From the NCBI RefSeq assembly GCF_023006325.1, contig NZ_JAINDF010000001.1, positions 488,863-552,862 of the forward strand: a DNA stretch of 64,000 nucleotides, read 5' to 3'. The stretch comes from Kordiimonas marina. GTDB lineage: Bacteria; Pseudomonadota; Alphaproteobacteria; Sphingomonadales; Kordiimonadaceae. Below the pieces are notes generated by a model. It had not been told where the DNA came from. It did no database searches and saw only the letters and a list, made by a program, of their open reading frames with translations. Below are positions 55,075 to 63,278 of this stretch, piece after piece (position 1 is the first letter of the stretch; every line of letters starts with the position of its first letter). Position numbers and translations under genes: made by a program.

Positions 55075-55836
55075 GTGGCGCAACATTCGATCAACCTGAA
55101 AACCGCTGAAACGACGGAACTTCGCTCTTTCGAAGCCATGCTGCTGGCGCAGCCCAAAAGCCCCGATGTTGCCAGTGCTCTCATGAAAATCCATGATGAA
55201 TTGGCCGCGCGCGAATTCCCGGATCTTCAATATCAGGACTATTTGCGAGCCCGCCACGATAGTGGGAAGGTAGGCGCCTACCTGGAAGTGGGCGTCCGCT
55301 GGGGTGATGCACTGAAGCTTGCCCGTCCTGGCTGCAAGGCTGTCGGTGTCGACCCTGCCTTCGATATCAAGGTGCCGCTGCCGAGCGCCCCGGAGCTTTA
55401 TGCCCAACTGAGCGATGATTTTTTCTTCGAGCATACGGAACGCTATACCGGCTTCTTCGATCTCATCTTCCTCGACGGCTTGCACGAAGCCCGGCAAACC
55501 GCAAAAGACATCTACCATGCCCTCTCCGTCCTGAAGCCGGGCGGGGAAATCCTGGTACATGACGTCCTGCCGATCTCGCTTGCCATCACCACCCCGAGCC
55601 AGAAAACCCGTTTCTGGACCGGCAATGTCTGGCAGGCCGCTTACGCCTTTTGCGACCGCGACATGCCGCTGAAATGGGAATTTGTCGATGCCGCACCCAG
55701 CGGTTTGTTCCGCCTGTACGATATAGACCCGGCCTTCCGTCCGTCCCGGGCCCGGATCATGCAACGGGTCGCGGAAGCTGGTGCCATGACGTTCGCGGAT
55801 GCGCCTGCCCTGCTCGGATTCCTGCGGGGTCTTTAA
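55075..55836 (+). CDS. Class I SAM-dependent methyltransferase (Methyltransf_24-like)
   Basis: A 253-residue protein starting with GTG at 55075, 8 bases after zapA. Motif I is GAYLEVGVRWGDALKL (near 66-81), then AVGVDPAFD and the signature FDLIFLDGLHEARQTAKDIYHAL with VHDVLPIS. It is paralogous to 41654-42355 (same DGLHxAxQTxxD core). It interrupts the usual zapA-6S RNA spacing. Substrate unknown. Confidence 0.82.
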   Translation: MAQHSINLKTAETTELRSFEAMLLAQPKSPDVASALMKIHDELAAREFPDLQYQDYLRARHDSGKVGAYLEVGVRWGDALKLARPGCKAVGVDPAFDIKVPLPSAPELYAQLSDDFFFEHTERYTGFFDLIFLDGLHEARQTAKDIYHALSVLKPGGEILVHDVLPISLAITTPSQKTRFWTGNVWQAAYAFCDRDMPLKWEFVDAAPSGLFRLYDIDPAFRPSRARIMQRVAEAGAMTFADAPALLGFLRGL

Positions 55837-55868
55837 GCCTAAAATCAGCAAGCTTATCCTCGCCCCTC

Positions 55869-55896
55869 TTGCATAAAGCGCGGCAAAGCGTAAATA
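55869..55896 (+). promoter_or_regulatory. Sigma-70-type promoter of the 6S RNA
   Basis: TTGCAT (55869-55874) and TAAATA (55891-55896) are separated by 16 bases. Initiation about seven bases later would start the 6S RNA inside its first stem strand. Confidence 0.55.
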
Positions 55897-55897
55897 G

Positions 55898-56070
55898 AGG
55901 GGGCGGGTACTGCGCTGTGCGCAAGATATGCAGTCATCCCCGGGGCCATAAATACTCCGAGGGAGCTGTCCCTGGGCCGGACCGTGGTCTGGCCTATTTA
56001 CGGCGCCCACCTGATTTATCAGGCATCGGAGGAGACAGACGTCAACGCGGCAGAGGTGGTCCCGCACCCT
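55898..56070 (+). ncRNA. ssrS: 6S RNA
   Basis: Small RNA expected to bind sigma-70 RNA polymerase and mimic open promoter DNA. Support: the locus lies directly before the 5-formyltetrahydrofolate cyclo-ligase gene and after the zapA region, the classic ssrS position. The ends pair: AGGGGGCGGGTAC (55898-55910) with GTCCCGCACCCT (56059-56070). The interior can fold as a rod, and the 3' half of the bubble holds the small hairpin CCTGATTTATCAGG. A promoter precedes it. Exact ends are estimates. Confidence 0.75.
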
Positions 56071-56114
56071 ACCCTTTTCCGGCCAGACTGGCCATTCGCT
56101 ATATCAGGACTTTC

Positions 56115-56714
56115 ATGACCGACCCAAAACATGAAAAGCATGAGCTGAGGCTGAGCGCCAAGCGCCTGCGGGCAGGTGCCAAGGCCATGCTGGGGCTGAA
56201 GGCCGCGGAAGACGCCGCCACGCACGGCATGAAGCTTCTGTCCAGCTTCGAGAAACATGCGGTCATCGGTGCCTATTGGCCGATGGGGGATGAGATGGAC
56301 CCCCGCTTCCTGATGCAGGCGCTGGAACGCGCGGGCTATGGCCTTGCGCTGCCCGCCGTTACCAAGCAGCACGCGCCGTTGACCTTCCGCCGCTGGGGGC
56401 TTGGTGACCCACTTATTGAAGGGGACCATGGCACGCTGGCCCCCGCGGATGATGCGCCCGAAGTGGTGCCCGCGGCGCTCATCGTGCCGCTGCTGGCGTT
56501 CGATGCCGACTGTTACCGCCTGGGCTGGGGCGGCGGTTATTACGACCGCACACTGGCCGCAAATACGGAAATGAAGGCTTTTGGCTTTGCGTACGGCGCC
56601 CAATTCGTGGATCATATGCCGAGAGACGAGCATGACTGGCCACTTCAGGGCGTTATCACCGAGACCGGGGTTGTCCTGCCGCGCAAAACGTTAGGCGCGC
56701 ACGGCCACAGCTAA
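56115..56714 (+). CDS. 5-formyltetrahydrofolate cyclo-ligase
   Basis: Converts 5-formyl-THF to 5,10-methenyl-THF with ATP. The 199 residues contain VIGAYWPMGDEMDPRFLM, LPAVTKQHAPLTFRRW (substrate site), ALIVPLLAFDADCYRLGWGGGYYDRTLA (in parts; the GxGGGYYDR signature) and the C-terminal FGFAYGAQFVDHMPRDEHDWPLQGVITE (in parts). It is the usual neighbour downstream of 6S RNA. Confidence 0.94.
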   Translation: MTDPKHEKHELRLSAKRLRAGAKAMLGLKAAEDAATHGMKLLSSFEKHAVIGAYWPMGDEMDPRFLMQALERAGYGLALPAVTKQHAPLTFRRWGLGDPLIEGDHGTLAPADDAPEVVPAALIVPLLAFDADCYRLGWGGGYYDRTLAANTEMKAFGFAYGAQFVDHMPRDEHDWPLQGVITETGVVLPRKTLGAHGHS

Positions 56715-56774
56715 CCAATAATAAAACAGGCAGGCGCCCCTCTGGCAGCCGCCCCGATACGACAGAGGCATTTT

Positions 56775-57596
56775 ATGCGACTTTTATTCTTAGGCGATTT
56801 GATGGGCCGCTCGGGCCGCACCGCGGCGATCGACGCGCTGCCGGACCTTCGGGAAAAGCTGAAGCTGGATTTCGTGGTGGTGAACGGCGAAAACGCCGCA
56901 TCAGGCTTCGGGCTAAACAGCAAAATCTCGGGCGCTGTCATCCAGGCGGGCGCCAACGTGATTTCCGGCGGCAACCATACGTTCGACCAGAAGGAAATCC
57001 TGACCATCATCGGCGAGGACAACCGCATCCTCCGCCCGATCAACTATCCGGAAGGCACGCCAGGACGCGGCTACGGCATCTATGACGCCGGGCGCGGCCG
57101 CAAGGTGCTGGTGATCAACGCCATGGGCCGGGTGTTCATGAATGCACTCGACTGCCCATTCCGTGCGGTCGACAAAATCCTCAAGAACTACCGCATGGGC
57201 ATGGGCTGCCCGGTCAGCGCCATCCTTGTCGACTTCCACGGTGAAGCCACGTCAGAGAAAATGGCGATGGGCCACTTTCTGGACGGCCGCGTGAGCCTGG
57301 TGGTCGGCACCCACAGCCATATCCCGACCGCGGACTGCCAGATCCTGCCGAAGGGCACCGCCTACCAGACGGACGCGGGCATGTGCGGCGACTATAACAG
57401 CGTCATCGGCATGGATAAGACCGAGCCAATCAACCGCTTCCTCACCCGCATGAACAAGGAACGCTATACCCCGGCAAGCGGGGAAGCCACCGTGTGCGGC
57501 ACCTTCGTCGAAACCGACGACAAGACCGGCCTCGCCAAACGCATCGAGCCGGTCCGCCTCGGCCCGCGGCTGATGGAGCATATGCCGGAAGTTTGA
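56775..57596 (+). CDS. YmdB-like metallophosphoesterase (TIGR00282 family)
   Basis: A 273-residue enzyme with dinuclear-metal phosphoesterase motifs: MRLLFLGDLMGRSGRTA, VVNGENAASGFGL, ISGGNHTFDQKEI, LVDFHGEATSEK and VVGTHSHIPTADCQILPKGTAYQTDAGMCGDYNSVIG (in parts). In Bacillus the homologue YmdB is a cyclic-nucleotide phosphodiesterase affecting development. Start 56775. It is probably in one unit with the cyclo-ligase gene 60 bases upstream. Confidence 0.93.
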   Translation: MRLLFLGDLMGRSGRTAAIDALPDLREKLKLDFVVVNGENAASGFGLNSKISGAVIQAGANVISGGNHTFDQKEILTIIGEDNRILRPINYPEGTPGRGYGIYDAGRGRKVLVINAMGRVFMNALDCPFRAVDKILKNYRMGMGCPVSAILVDFHGEATSEKMAMGHFLDGRVSLVVGTHSHIPTADCQILPKGTAYQTDAGMCGDYNSVIGMDKTEPINRFLTRMNKERYTPASGEATVCGTFVETDDKTGLAKRIEPVRLGPRLMEHMPEV

Positions 57597-57642
57597 GTTC
57601 GACCGTCCCCGCCCTATCTCACACACTGTCAGGAAGGGGACC

Positions 57643-58269
57643 ATGGCAAACGACAGCAAAATACCGATTACCCGAACAGAGGTTTCCGCTGAAAAGGCTG
57701 AAGCCATAAGGCAGGCCGTGCGGACCGCAACCGGTGTGCCGACTGTTGAAGACCAGTCCCGACTGGCCACACCCGAGGATGCCGACGCCTTCCATGCCTT
57801 CCTGATGGACCCCGCGGTCCATGCGCCCATCTATCTGCTTCCCCGCCCCCTGACGCCTGAAACCGTCCGGACTTTCATCCGTGACCATCAGGCGGAACAG
57901 GAAAAGGGCGAGGGGCTGTTGGCCCTCAACTTCTGCGCGGACGGCACCATCACCGGCTATAGCGACCTGACGATATGGCCAGACTGGGCGGCGGGGGAGA
58001 TGAGCGGCGCGGTGCACCCGGCACAGCAAAGCCAAGGCCGAGGCCTCAAAGGCGCGGCCATCGCGTTCGGCTGGATGTTCGACACGCTCGGAATCGACCT
58101 TCTGTGTGAAACCGCCGCGCTCGACAATATCCGCACTGCCAAGCTGCTCGACCATCTGGGCTTCACCCGCAGGGGCGAGGTTCTAAGCACCCGCCCCGAC
58201 GGCAGCACGCGGCCCTCGCTCGTATGGGAAATCACCAAGGATAGCTGGGCGAAACGGACAAGCCGCTGA
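57643..58269 (+). CDS. GNAT-family N-acetyltransferase
   Basis: A 208-residue protein with a RimJ/RimL-like GNAT fold: TPEDADAFHAFLMDP, LLALNFCADGTITGYSDLTIWPDW (in parts), the acetyl-CoA loop HPAQQSQGRGLKGAAIAFGWMF (in parts; QGRGLKG) and the C-terminal ALDNIRTAKLLDHLGFTRRGEVLS (in parts). Substrate unknown. AAGGGGACC precedes the ATG. Confidence 0.9.
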   Translation: MANDSKIPITRTEVSAEKAEAIRQAVRTATGVPTVEDQSRLATPEDADAFHAFLMDPAVHAPIYLLPRPLTPETVRTFIRDHQAEQEKGEGLLALNFCADGTITGYSDLTIWPDWAAGEMSGAVHPAQQSQGRGLKGAAIAFGWMFDTLGIDLLCETAALDNIRTAKLLDHLGFTRRGEVLSTRPDGSTRPSLVWEITKDSWAKRTSR

Positions 58270-58273
58270 TGCC

Positions 58274-58816
58274 CTACCTCAACTCTATTTTGACGGTATC
58301 CGCCGGGTATTCCTGCCCATATGGGTCGACCGTCACGACAAGCGTATCCTTGCCCGAGAAGCTAAGGCTTCCCTGATAGACATGATACCTGGACCACAGC
58401 CTCTTGCGTGTTTCAAGAACCCCGAAAAAAGTCTGTGTTTTCTCCAACACCAAACCAAAATCCGTGGTTGCCCCTGCGTTGGTCCTGACCAATTGAAAGT
58501 GCGATCCACCCTGATTGACGGAAGCAACAACATCGCGGCCGACTGCATTCGAAAATGCCGAGCCCAGAAACGCCATCAAGAGCGACACCAAAACACCAAG
58601 CACTGCAAATGTCATGGCGATACCACGCCACAGGCCTTGGCGGACCATTCTGGCAAACACCACCATGGCCAGCCCTATCAAGAGCCAGGAAATAACAACT
58701 GCTGCAGTATTTGCATTGCTACTCTTGAAATATAGATCGACTGGCCAACCACTGAGAAACAGGGCGGGCATCGCGAGCCCGAGGAAAAATATCCACGATG
58801 TCCCGGTCCCCCTCAT
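58274..58816 (-). CDS. Uncharacterised membrane protein coupled to MOSC gene
   Basis: A 180-residue protein with three predicted helices (about 8-25, 38-56 and 64-88) followed by a soluble domain (about 92-180) of alternating hydrophobic strands. I do not recognise the family. Its ATG overlaps the MOSC gene stop (ATGA), suggesting coupling. Base composition is slightly more AT-rich than neighbours. Confidence 0.65.
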   Translation of the reverse strand: MRGTGTSWIFFLGLAMPALFLSGWPVDLYFKSSNANTAAVVISWLLIGLAMVVFARMVRQGLWRGIAMTFAVLGVLVSLLMAFLGSAFSNAVGRDVVASVNQGGSHFQLVRTNAGATTDFGLVLEKTQTFFGVLETRKRLWSRYHVYQGSLSFSGKDTLVVTVDPYGQEYPADTVKIELR

Positions 58817-59571
58817 GGCCACGAAAGCCTATCCCCGGGGCGGATCGTGCCGCCTGTCTCCACCACGCCGTAAACGCCCATGAGGTTAGCACCGAAACGC
58901 TTGGCCAGCGTCTTGGGCAGGTTCTGGTCATATTCGGCGGTTTCCAAGTTCACATTCGTGGCGTGGCAGCGGACGATGGGCTTCATCAGCGAGAAGCGCA
59001 CGCCGCCAATGGTGAAGCTGCTTCCTGCCTCCCACTCCCGCTCGGCCCAGGCAGGCAGGTCTTCGAGGTGGATGTTGGCGCGGAAGCGGAGCGGGTCGAG
59101 TTCCTCCCCAACCTCATCTGACAAAGCGCGGACGCTGGCGAGGTTAAGGACGGACAGGCATTTCTCCGGCACGTCCGAGAACATATGGCCCGCAGCAGTC
59201 ACCAGTTTGAGCGCGCCCTTGGCTTCATCGCCAATGAAATCCATCAGGAAGGCTTCAAGCCGGGCTGCGTCATCCGCGCGGTCGAGCCATCCGGCATAGA
59301 CCACCTCACCGCCGTGTGTGAGCGTCATATGCCGACCGGTGTCATCGAAGCTGGGCCTGAGGGCCGCGAGCTTGGCGTGAGTCATTAGCGCCAGGAATTT
59401 TGTTTTAGAGAGATGGACGGGGGCGGCGGGGTCAAAGACCGTCTCACCGTGGCGGATAGCGAAGGCGCGGTCGCCCGGAATGGCCTCACCGGGCTGAAGG
59501 CTCACGCTGTCAAGCGCCTGCCCGTTCAGCCCCTTGACCGGATAGCGCATAATGGCGGCAACGCTTGCCAT
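58813..59571 (-). CDS. MOSC domain-containing protein
   Basis: A 252-residue protein: N-terminal MOSC_N barrel (AAIMRYPVKGLNGQALDSVSLQPGEAIPGDRAFAIRHG in parts) and MOSC domain with conserved cysteine (FSLMKPIVRCHATNVNLETAEYDQN), GVYGVVETGGTIRPGD at the end. Family members such as YcbX and mARC bind the molybdenum cofactor and reduce N-hydroxylated bases. No molybdopterin genes are in the window. Confidence 0.92.
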   Translation of the reverse strand: MASVAAIMRYPVKGLNGQALDSVSLQPGEAIPGDRAFAIRHGETVFDPAAPVHLSKTKFLALMTHAKLAALRPSFDDTGRHMTLTHGGEVVYAGWLDRADDAARLEAFLMDFIGDEAKGALKLVTAAGHMFSDVPEKCLSVLNLASVRALSDEVGEELDPLRFRANIHLEDLPAWAEREWEAGSSFTIGGVRFSLMKPIVRCHATNVNLETAEYDQNLPKTLAKRFGANLMGVYGVVETGGTIRPGDRLSWP

Positions 59572-59577
59572 GGCTTC

Positions 59578-59997
59578 CTACCCTGCTTTGCTTTTGTATG
59601 AAAAATAAGCTGAAATTATTGCACCTAGTGCAGAGAATATTGCGGCAGCAACACTCACCTTGTTCCAGACTTTTTGGACATCTTGTCTTCTAGCTTCCGC
59701 CTCATCTCTTGCGACAGAAAAAGTCATGCCTCGTGCATCTTTATACGAAAAGAAGTAACGGCACTTTTTATGAGCCAATTGTGAGCGTTGTGGTGCCCCA
59801 GTCACACCTTCCTGCCATTGTTCCAAACCACAAACCAGCCAAAGGTTCCCTTTGGACAAGAAGTCATAATTGGCAGCCCTTACGTCCGCTCGTTCATTAT
59901 CTCTCAAAGAAAACACATGTTCCTGTCCATCATCTGTGCACATTCTTTTAGCACAGAAGTGACAACTCAGGCAGTTCTTGGTTCTTAGCAATCCCAT
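59578..59997 (-). CDS. Small membrane-anchored protein with N-terminal cysteine cluster
   Basis: A 139-residue protein. The N terminus reads MGLLRTKNCLSCHFCAKRMC, a CxxCxxC-like cluster suited to metal binding, with further cysteines near 60 and 90. A C-terminal helix (about 113-132, VAAAIFSALGAIISAYFS) anchors it in the membrane. I recognise the KNCLSCHF opening from unassigned proteins but no function. Codon use is AT-richer than the flanks, suggesting transfer. It is bordered by the MOSC and LytTR regulator genes, all minus strand, with no strong ribosome site. Confidence 0.65.
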   Translation of the reverse strand: MGLLRTKNCLSCHFCAKRMCTDDGQEHVFSLRDNERADVRAANYDFLSKGNLWLVCGLEQWQEGVTGAPQRSQLAHKKCRYFFSYKDARGMTFSVARDEAEARRQDVQKVWNKVSVAAAIFSALGAIISAYFSYKSKAG

Positions 59998-60011
59998 CAC
60001 ATTTCCCGCCC

Positions 60012-60824
60012 CTAAAGGAACCGCCCGATGACGTCCTTGTAGGAGCGGCTGACCTTCAGTTCGGTGCCGCTTCTGAGCGTCAGGAAGCATTCGCCGTTCG
60101 AGTGCGGGCGCACTTCCTTGACCTGATCGAGGTTGACGATGGTGGAGCGGTGCACGCGCTGGAACACCTTGGGGTCCAGCCGTTTTTCCATGGTCTTCAT
60201 GGTCTCACGCAGGATGTGCGTCTTGTCGCCGACATGGATGCACATATAGTCGCCCGCCGCGTCGATATATTCGACATCGGCGATATCGACGATGGTGATG
60301 TGCCCGCGGTCCTTGATGCGGAGGTGCGGATCAAAGCGCTGGTCATGATGCTCGACCGGTTTCTCCAGAATGGCGGTCAGCGCCTCCTTGGGCGGGCTGT
60401 CCATGCCTTCGATCAGCTCCACCAGCTTGGCATTCTGTTCGATGGCGAGGCGCTGGCTGATGGCGTCCCGCACGCGGGTGAGGGCTTCGGCGAGCCGCTC
60501 CTCCTCCACCGGTTTAAGGAGATAATCGAGCGCATGGGCCTCGAACGCGTCGAGCGCATATTGGTCATAGGCGGTGACGAACACCACAAGCGGGATTTCC
60601 GCCTCGCCCACCAGCGAGCGCAGCACCGAAAAGCCATCGAACCCCGGCATCTGGATATCCAGGAACACAAGGTCGGGCTTCAGTTCCTTGATGAGGCGGA
60701 CGGCCTCCCGCCCGTTCGACGCCGTGCCGACAATGTCGATATCATCAAACGCTTCAAGGCGGATGGTCAGGCCGCGCACGGCCAGCGGTTCGTCATCGAC
60801 CAACAACGTTCTGATTTTGCTCAT
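60012..60824 (-). CDS. LytTR-type response regulator
   Basis: A 270-residue transcription factor. Receiver domain (about 1-125): LLVDDEPLAVRGLTIRLEA, phosphorylation Asp in PDLVFLDIQMPGFDG (about residue 55), VVFVTAYDQYALDAFEAHALDYLLKPV (in parts). LytTR DNA-binding domain (about 165-265): VEYIDAAGDYMCIHVGDKTHILRETMKTMEKRLD (in parts) and RVHRSTIVNLDQVKEVRPHSNGECFLTLRSG (in parts). It overlaps the kinase gene by 4 bases. Confidence 0.94.
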   Translation of the reverse strand: MSKIRTLLVDDEPLAVRGLTIRLEAFDDIDIVGTASNGREAVRLIKELKPDLVFLDIQMPGFDGFSVLRSLVGEAEIPLVVFVTAYDQYALDAFEAHALDYLLKPVEEERLAEALTRVRDAISQRLAIEQNAKLVELIEGMDSPPKEALTAILEKPVEHHDQRFDPHLRIKDRGHITIVDIADVEYIDAAGDYMCIHVGDKTHILRETMKTMEKRLDPKVFQRVHRSTIVNLDQVKEVRPHSNGECFLTLRSGTELKVSRSYKDVIGRFL

Positions 60825-62101
60825 GTCCGTAGTCTCCCAGCTTCGTTTTTCCGGGCGGGCTTCTCGGAGGGTTTCAGCGCCCGCTTCTCATGTTCACATG
60901 GTATGACGATGGTGATGGATAGGCCAGAGGGGGTAAGGTTCTGCAGGATAAAGCGGTAGTCGCTGCCGTAAATCTGCAACAGCCGTTCCTTGGTGTTGAC
61001 GATACCAACACCGGACCCCGACTGGCTGACGATATTATTGATGTCCGGCAGGCCCGGCCCCGTGTCCGCCAGCACGACCTTAAGCTTGTCGCCCTCAACA
61101 CGGGCCGACACCGAAACGCTGCCGCCTTCCTCAGCCGGGGCGACGGCATATTTGATGGCGTTTTCGATCAAGGGCTGAAGAAGCAGGCTGGGGATCAGCG
61201 CCGACTTGGCCCTCTCCTCAATATCGAATTCCAGGTGCAAGCGGTCGCCGAACCGGACCTTCTCGATTTCGAGATAGAGCTCGAGCGCATAAAGCTCCTG
61301 CTCCAGCGTCACCCGGTGGGTCGGCTGGTTGACGAGCGTGTAGCGCAGGAAGGACGACAGCTTGGTCAGCATCTTGTTGGCGTCGGTGACCGACTGGTCC
61401 AGCACCAGTGTCGAAATGGCATTCAGGGTATTGAACAGGAAGTGCGGGTTCAACTGGTACCTGAGCATCTTCAGCTGCGCCTGGTGCGCCATCGCCGTCG
61501 CCTTCAGGGCCTGCGCCTGCTGTTCCTGAAAGCCGCGGTAATAATGATAGCCGAAATAAATGGACGACCAGGCGAACAGCACGGTCGATTCAAACATGGC
61601 GTTGCCGAGCCGCTGCAAGCCGCGGTAGGGCTCCAGCCCCGGCATCACATAGGGCTGGATCATCAATTCGCCCGCGGAATAGAAGGCGCCGAGGATACCG
61701 CTCGCGATAAAGACCGTCACCAGAACGGCGATCAGGTTCATATTCTGCACGCGCTGATACAGGTAGCGGAGACCGACGGTCATGACAAAACCGATCAGCG
61801 TCGCGGCCAGCACCATGGTGAAATATTGCTCGAAGTCCCAGCCGTTGACCATCCACTGGAACATGCGGACGAAGCTGTAGCCGATCCAGCCAACAATCTG
61901 GAAAATCCAGAAAGTGCGTTCCTTGCTGCCAAAAAGATTGTCCATACTCGGCCCTGCCCCCGCCTTATCCATGACCCAACCGAGATCAGGTACAGGATCG
62001 GCGAAAGCCTGACCGCCAAGACCCTGCGCCCGGTGAGACGCAGGGGCATTATGGGTGTCTGCACGCCCGCTGCCAACCATGTTTTTTGACGTATCGTTCA
62101 T
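60821..62101 (-). CDS. LytS/YehU-type sensor histidine kinase
   Basis: A 426-residue membrane kinase from ATG 62101. Four predicted helices lie at about 60-185. The His_kinase domain has the phospho-acceptor motif LRYQLNPHFLFNTLNAIS (His near 235), then the ATPase motifs LLQPLIENAIKYAVAP (N box), DTGPGLPDINN (G1) and SGSGVGIVNTKERLLQIYGS (G2). It pairs with the LytTR regulator by ATGA overlap. A TTG at 62113 would add four residues. The RND adaptor gene ends just upstream, so a joint transcript is possible. Confidence 0.93.
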   Translation of the reverse strand: MNDTSKNMVGSGRADTHNAPASHRAQGLGGQAFADPVPDLGWVMDKAGAGPSMDNLFGSKERTFWIFQIVGWIGYSFVRMFQWMVNGWDFEQYFTMVLAATLIGFVMTVGLRYLYQRVQNMNLIAVLVTVFIASGILGAFYSAGELMIQPYVMPGLEPYRGLQRLGNAMFESTVLFAWSSIYFGYHYYRGFQEQQAQALKATAMAHQAQLKMLRYQLNPHFLFNTLNAISTLVLDQSVTDANKMLTKLSSFLRYTLVNQPTHRVTLEQELYALELYLEIEKVRFGDRLHLEFDIEERAKSALIPSLLLQPLIENAIKYAVAPAEEGGSVSVSARVEGDKLKVVLADTGPGLPDINNIVSQSGSGVGIVNTKERLLQIYGSDYRFILQNLTPSGLSITIVIPCEHEKRALKPSEKPARKNEAGRLRT

Positions 62102-62125
62102 CAAGTCACTCAAAACACAGGGGTC

Positions 62126-63241
62126 TTATAAGCTCGCCCCTGTCGGAGCAGCCGCATCGGCCGATATGGGTTCCTTCAGTTTCACCGGCTGGCCCGACCG
62201 CAGGCGTTCCCCGCCCCGGACCACGACACGGTCGCCGTCGGCAATATCGCCCGCGACCGCGACCTCGTCACCGACCGCAGCACCGGTCGAAACCGTCACG
62301 CGTTCGGCGGTATTGTCGCCCTTGAGGCGGAAGACATAGGTGCCTTCCCGCCTAAGCACCAGCGCATCACGCGGCACGGCGACCACATGCTCAGCCGCTT
62401 CGGACGGCACACCGACCTGCACGGCGGACCCCACCACATAAGCGCCCTTCGGCAGCGCCACGCGAAGCTGCAACGTCCGGCTGACCGTATCGCCCACCGG
62501 GATCAGCGCGCGGATATGGGTCGGCATCACCTGGCTGTCATGCCGGAGGTGGACGGCCTGCCCATCTTTCAGAAGCGCCGCCAGCGTCACCGGGGCCTGG
62601 GCCGACACTTCAAGATGCTCGGTATCCACCAGCCGGACGATCTGCGCGCCGGGGGAAGCATATTCCCCGATCTGCGACAGGCGGGCGACAACCCGGCCCG
62701 GGAAAGGCGCGCGCACGGTGGCGCGGTCAAGGTCGGTTTCAGCCTGGGTTACGGCAACGCGGGCCTGCGCCAGTTCCTCCTGGGTCATCTCAAGCGTGCT
62801 TTGGGCTTCCTCAAGCCGGCTTGCGGGCGCGCTGCCCCGCGCCGCCAGTTCGGTTTGGCGTTTGAGGTCGGCGCGGAGATAGTCAAGCCGGGCCTCAAGC
62901 CGCCGTACCTGGGATTTGCCGCGCGCGAGCGTCAGCTTCAGGTTCCGGTCATCGATGCGGGCGATTGGCTCCCCGGTCTTCACCAGCGTGCCTTCGGGCG
63001 CGACCCAGGTGATCTGGCCTGAAATCTGCGCGGCGATACGGCTGTCGTTCCGGCTGACCACCGTACCAGGCACATAGGTTTCAGGCGCCATCATCGCCGC
63101 GTGGGCGGTTGCCACCTCAACCAGTGCGGGCCTTGGCTGCTCTTGGGCTGTGGCAGGCACTGTCATCAGTCCCGCCGCCAGAAGGGCCGCGGCCATCAGG
63201 CCACGCGGGCGAACGCCTTTTTCTGTCTGTGTGTTCAACAT
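62126..63241 (-). CDS. RND efflux periplasmic adaptor subunit
   Basis: Membrane-fusion protein of 371 residues with a signal peptide (about 1-32). Domains in order: barrel-sandwich half (SGQITWVAPEGTLVKTGEPIARIDD), alpha-hairpin (about 90-165), second half (ATVRAPFPGRVVARLSQIGEYASPGAQIVRLVD in parts), beta-barrel and membrane-proximal domain (VVAVPRDALVLRREGTYVFRL). AGGA seven bases before ATG 63241 sets the start; the ATG at 63256 is an alternative. It precedes the kinase gene and follows the permease gene. Confidence 0.92.
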   Translation of the reverse strand: MLNTQTEKGVRPRGLMAAALLAAGLMTVPATAQEQPRPALVEVATAHAAMMAPETYVPGTVVSRNDSRIAAQISGQITWVAPEGTLVKTGEPIARIDDRNLKLTLARGKSQVRRLEARLDYLRADLKRQTELAARGSAPASRLEEAQSTLEMTQEELAQARVAVTQAETDLDRATVRAPFPGRVVARLSQIGEYASPGAQIVRLVDTEHLEVSAQAPVTLAALLKDGQAVHLRHDSQVMPTHIRALIPVGDTVSRTLQLRVALPKGAYVVGSAVQVGVPSEAAEHVVAVPRDALVLRREGTYVFRLKGDNTAERVTVSTGAAVGDEVAVAGDIADGDRVVVRGGERLRSGQPVKLKEPISADAAAPTGASL

Positions 63242-63278
63242 GGTCTTTCCTCGCATTGTTATATTATTCAGCGTTGTC

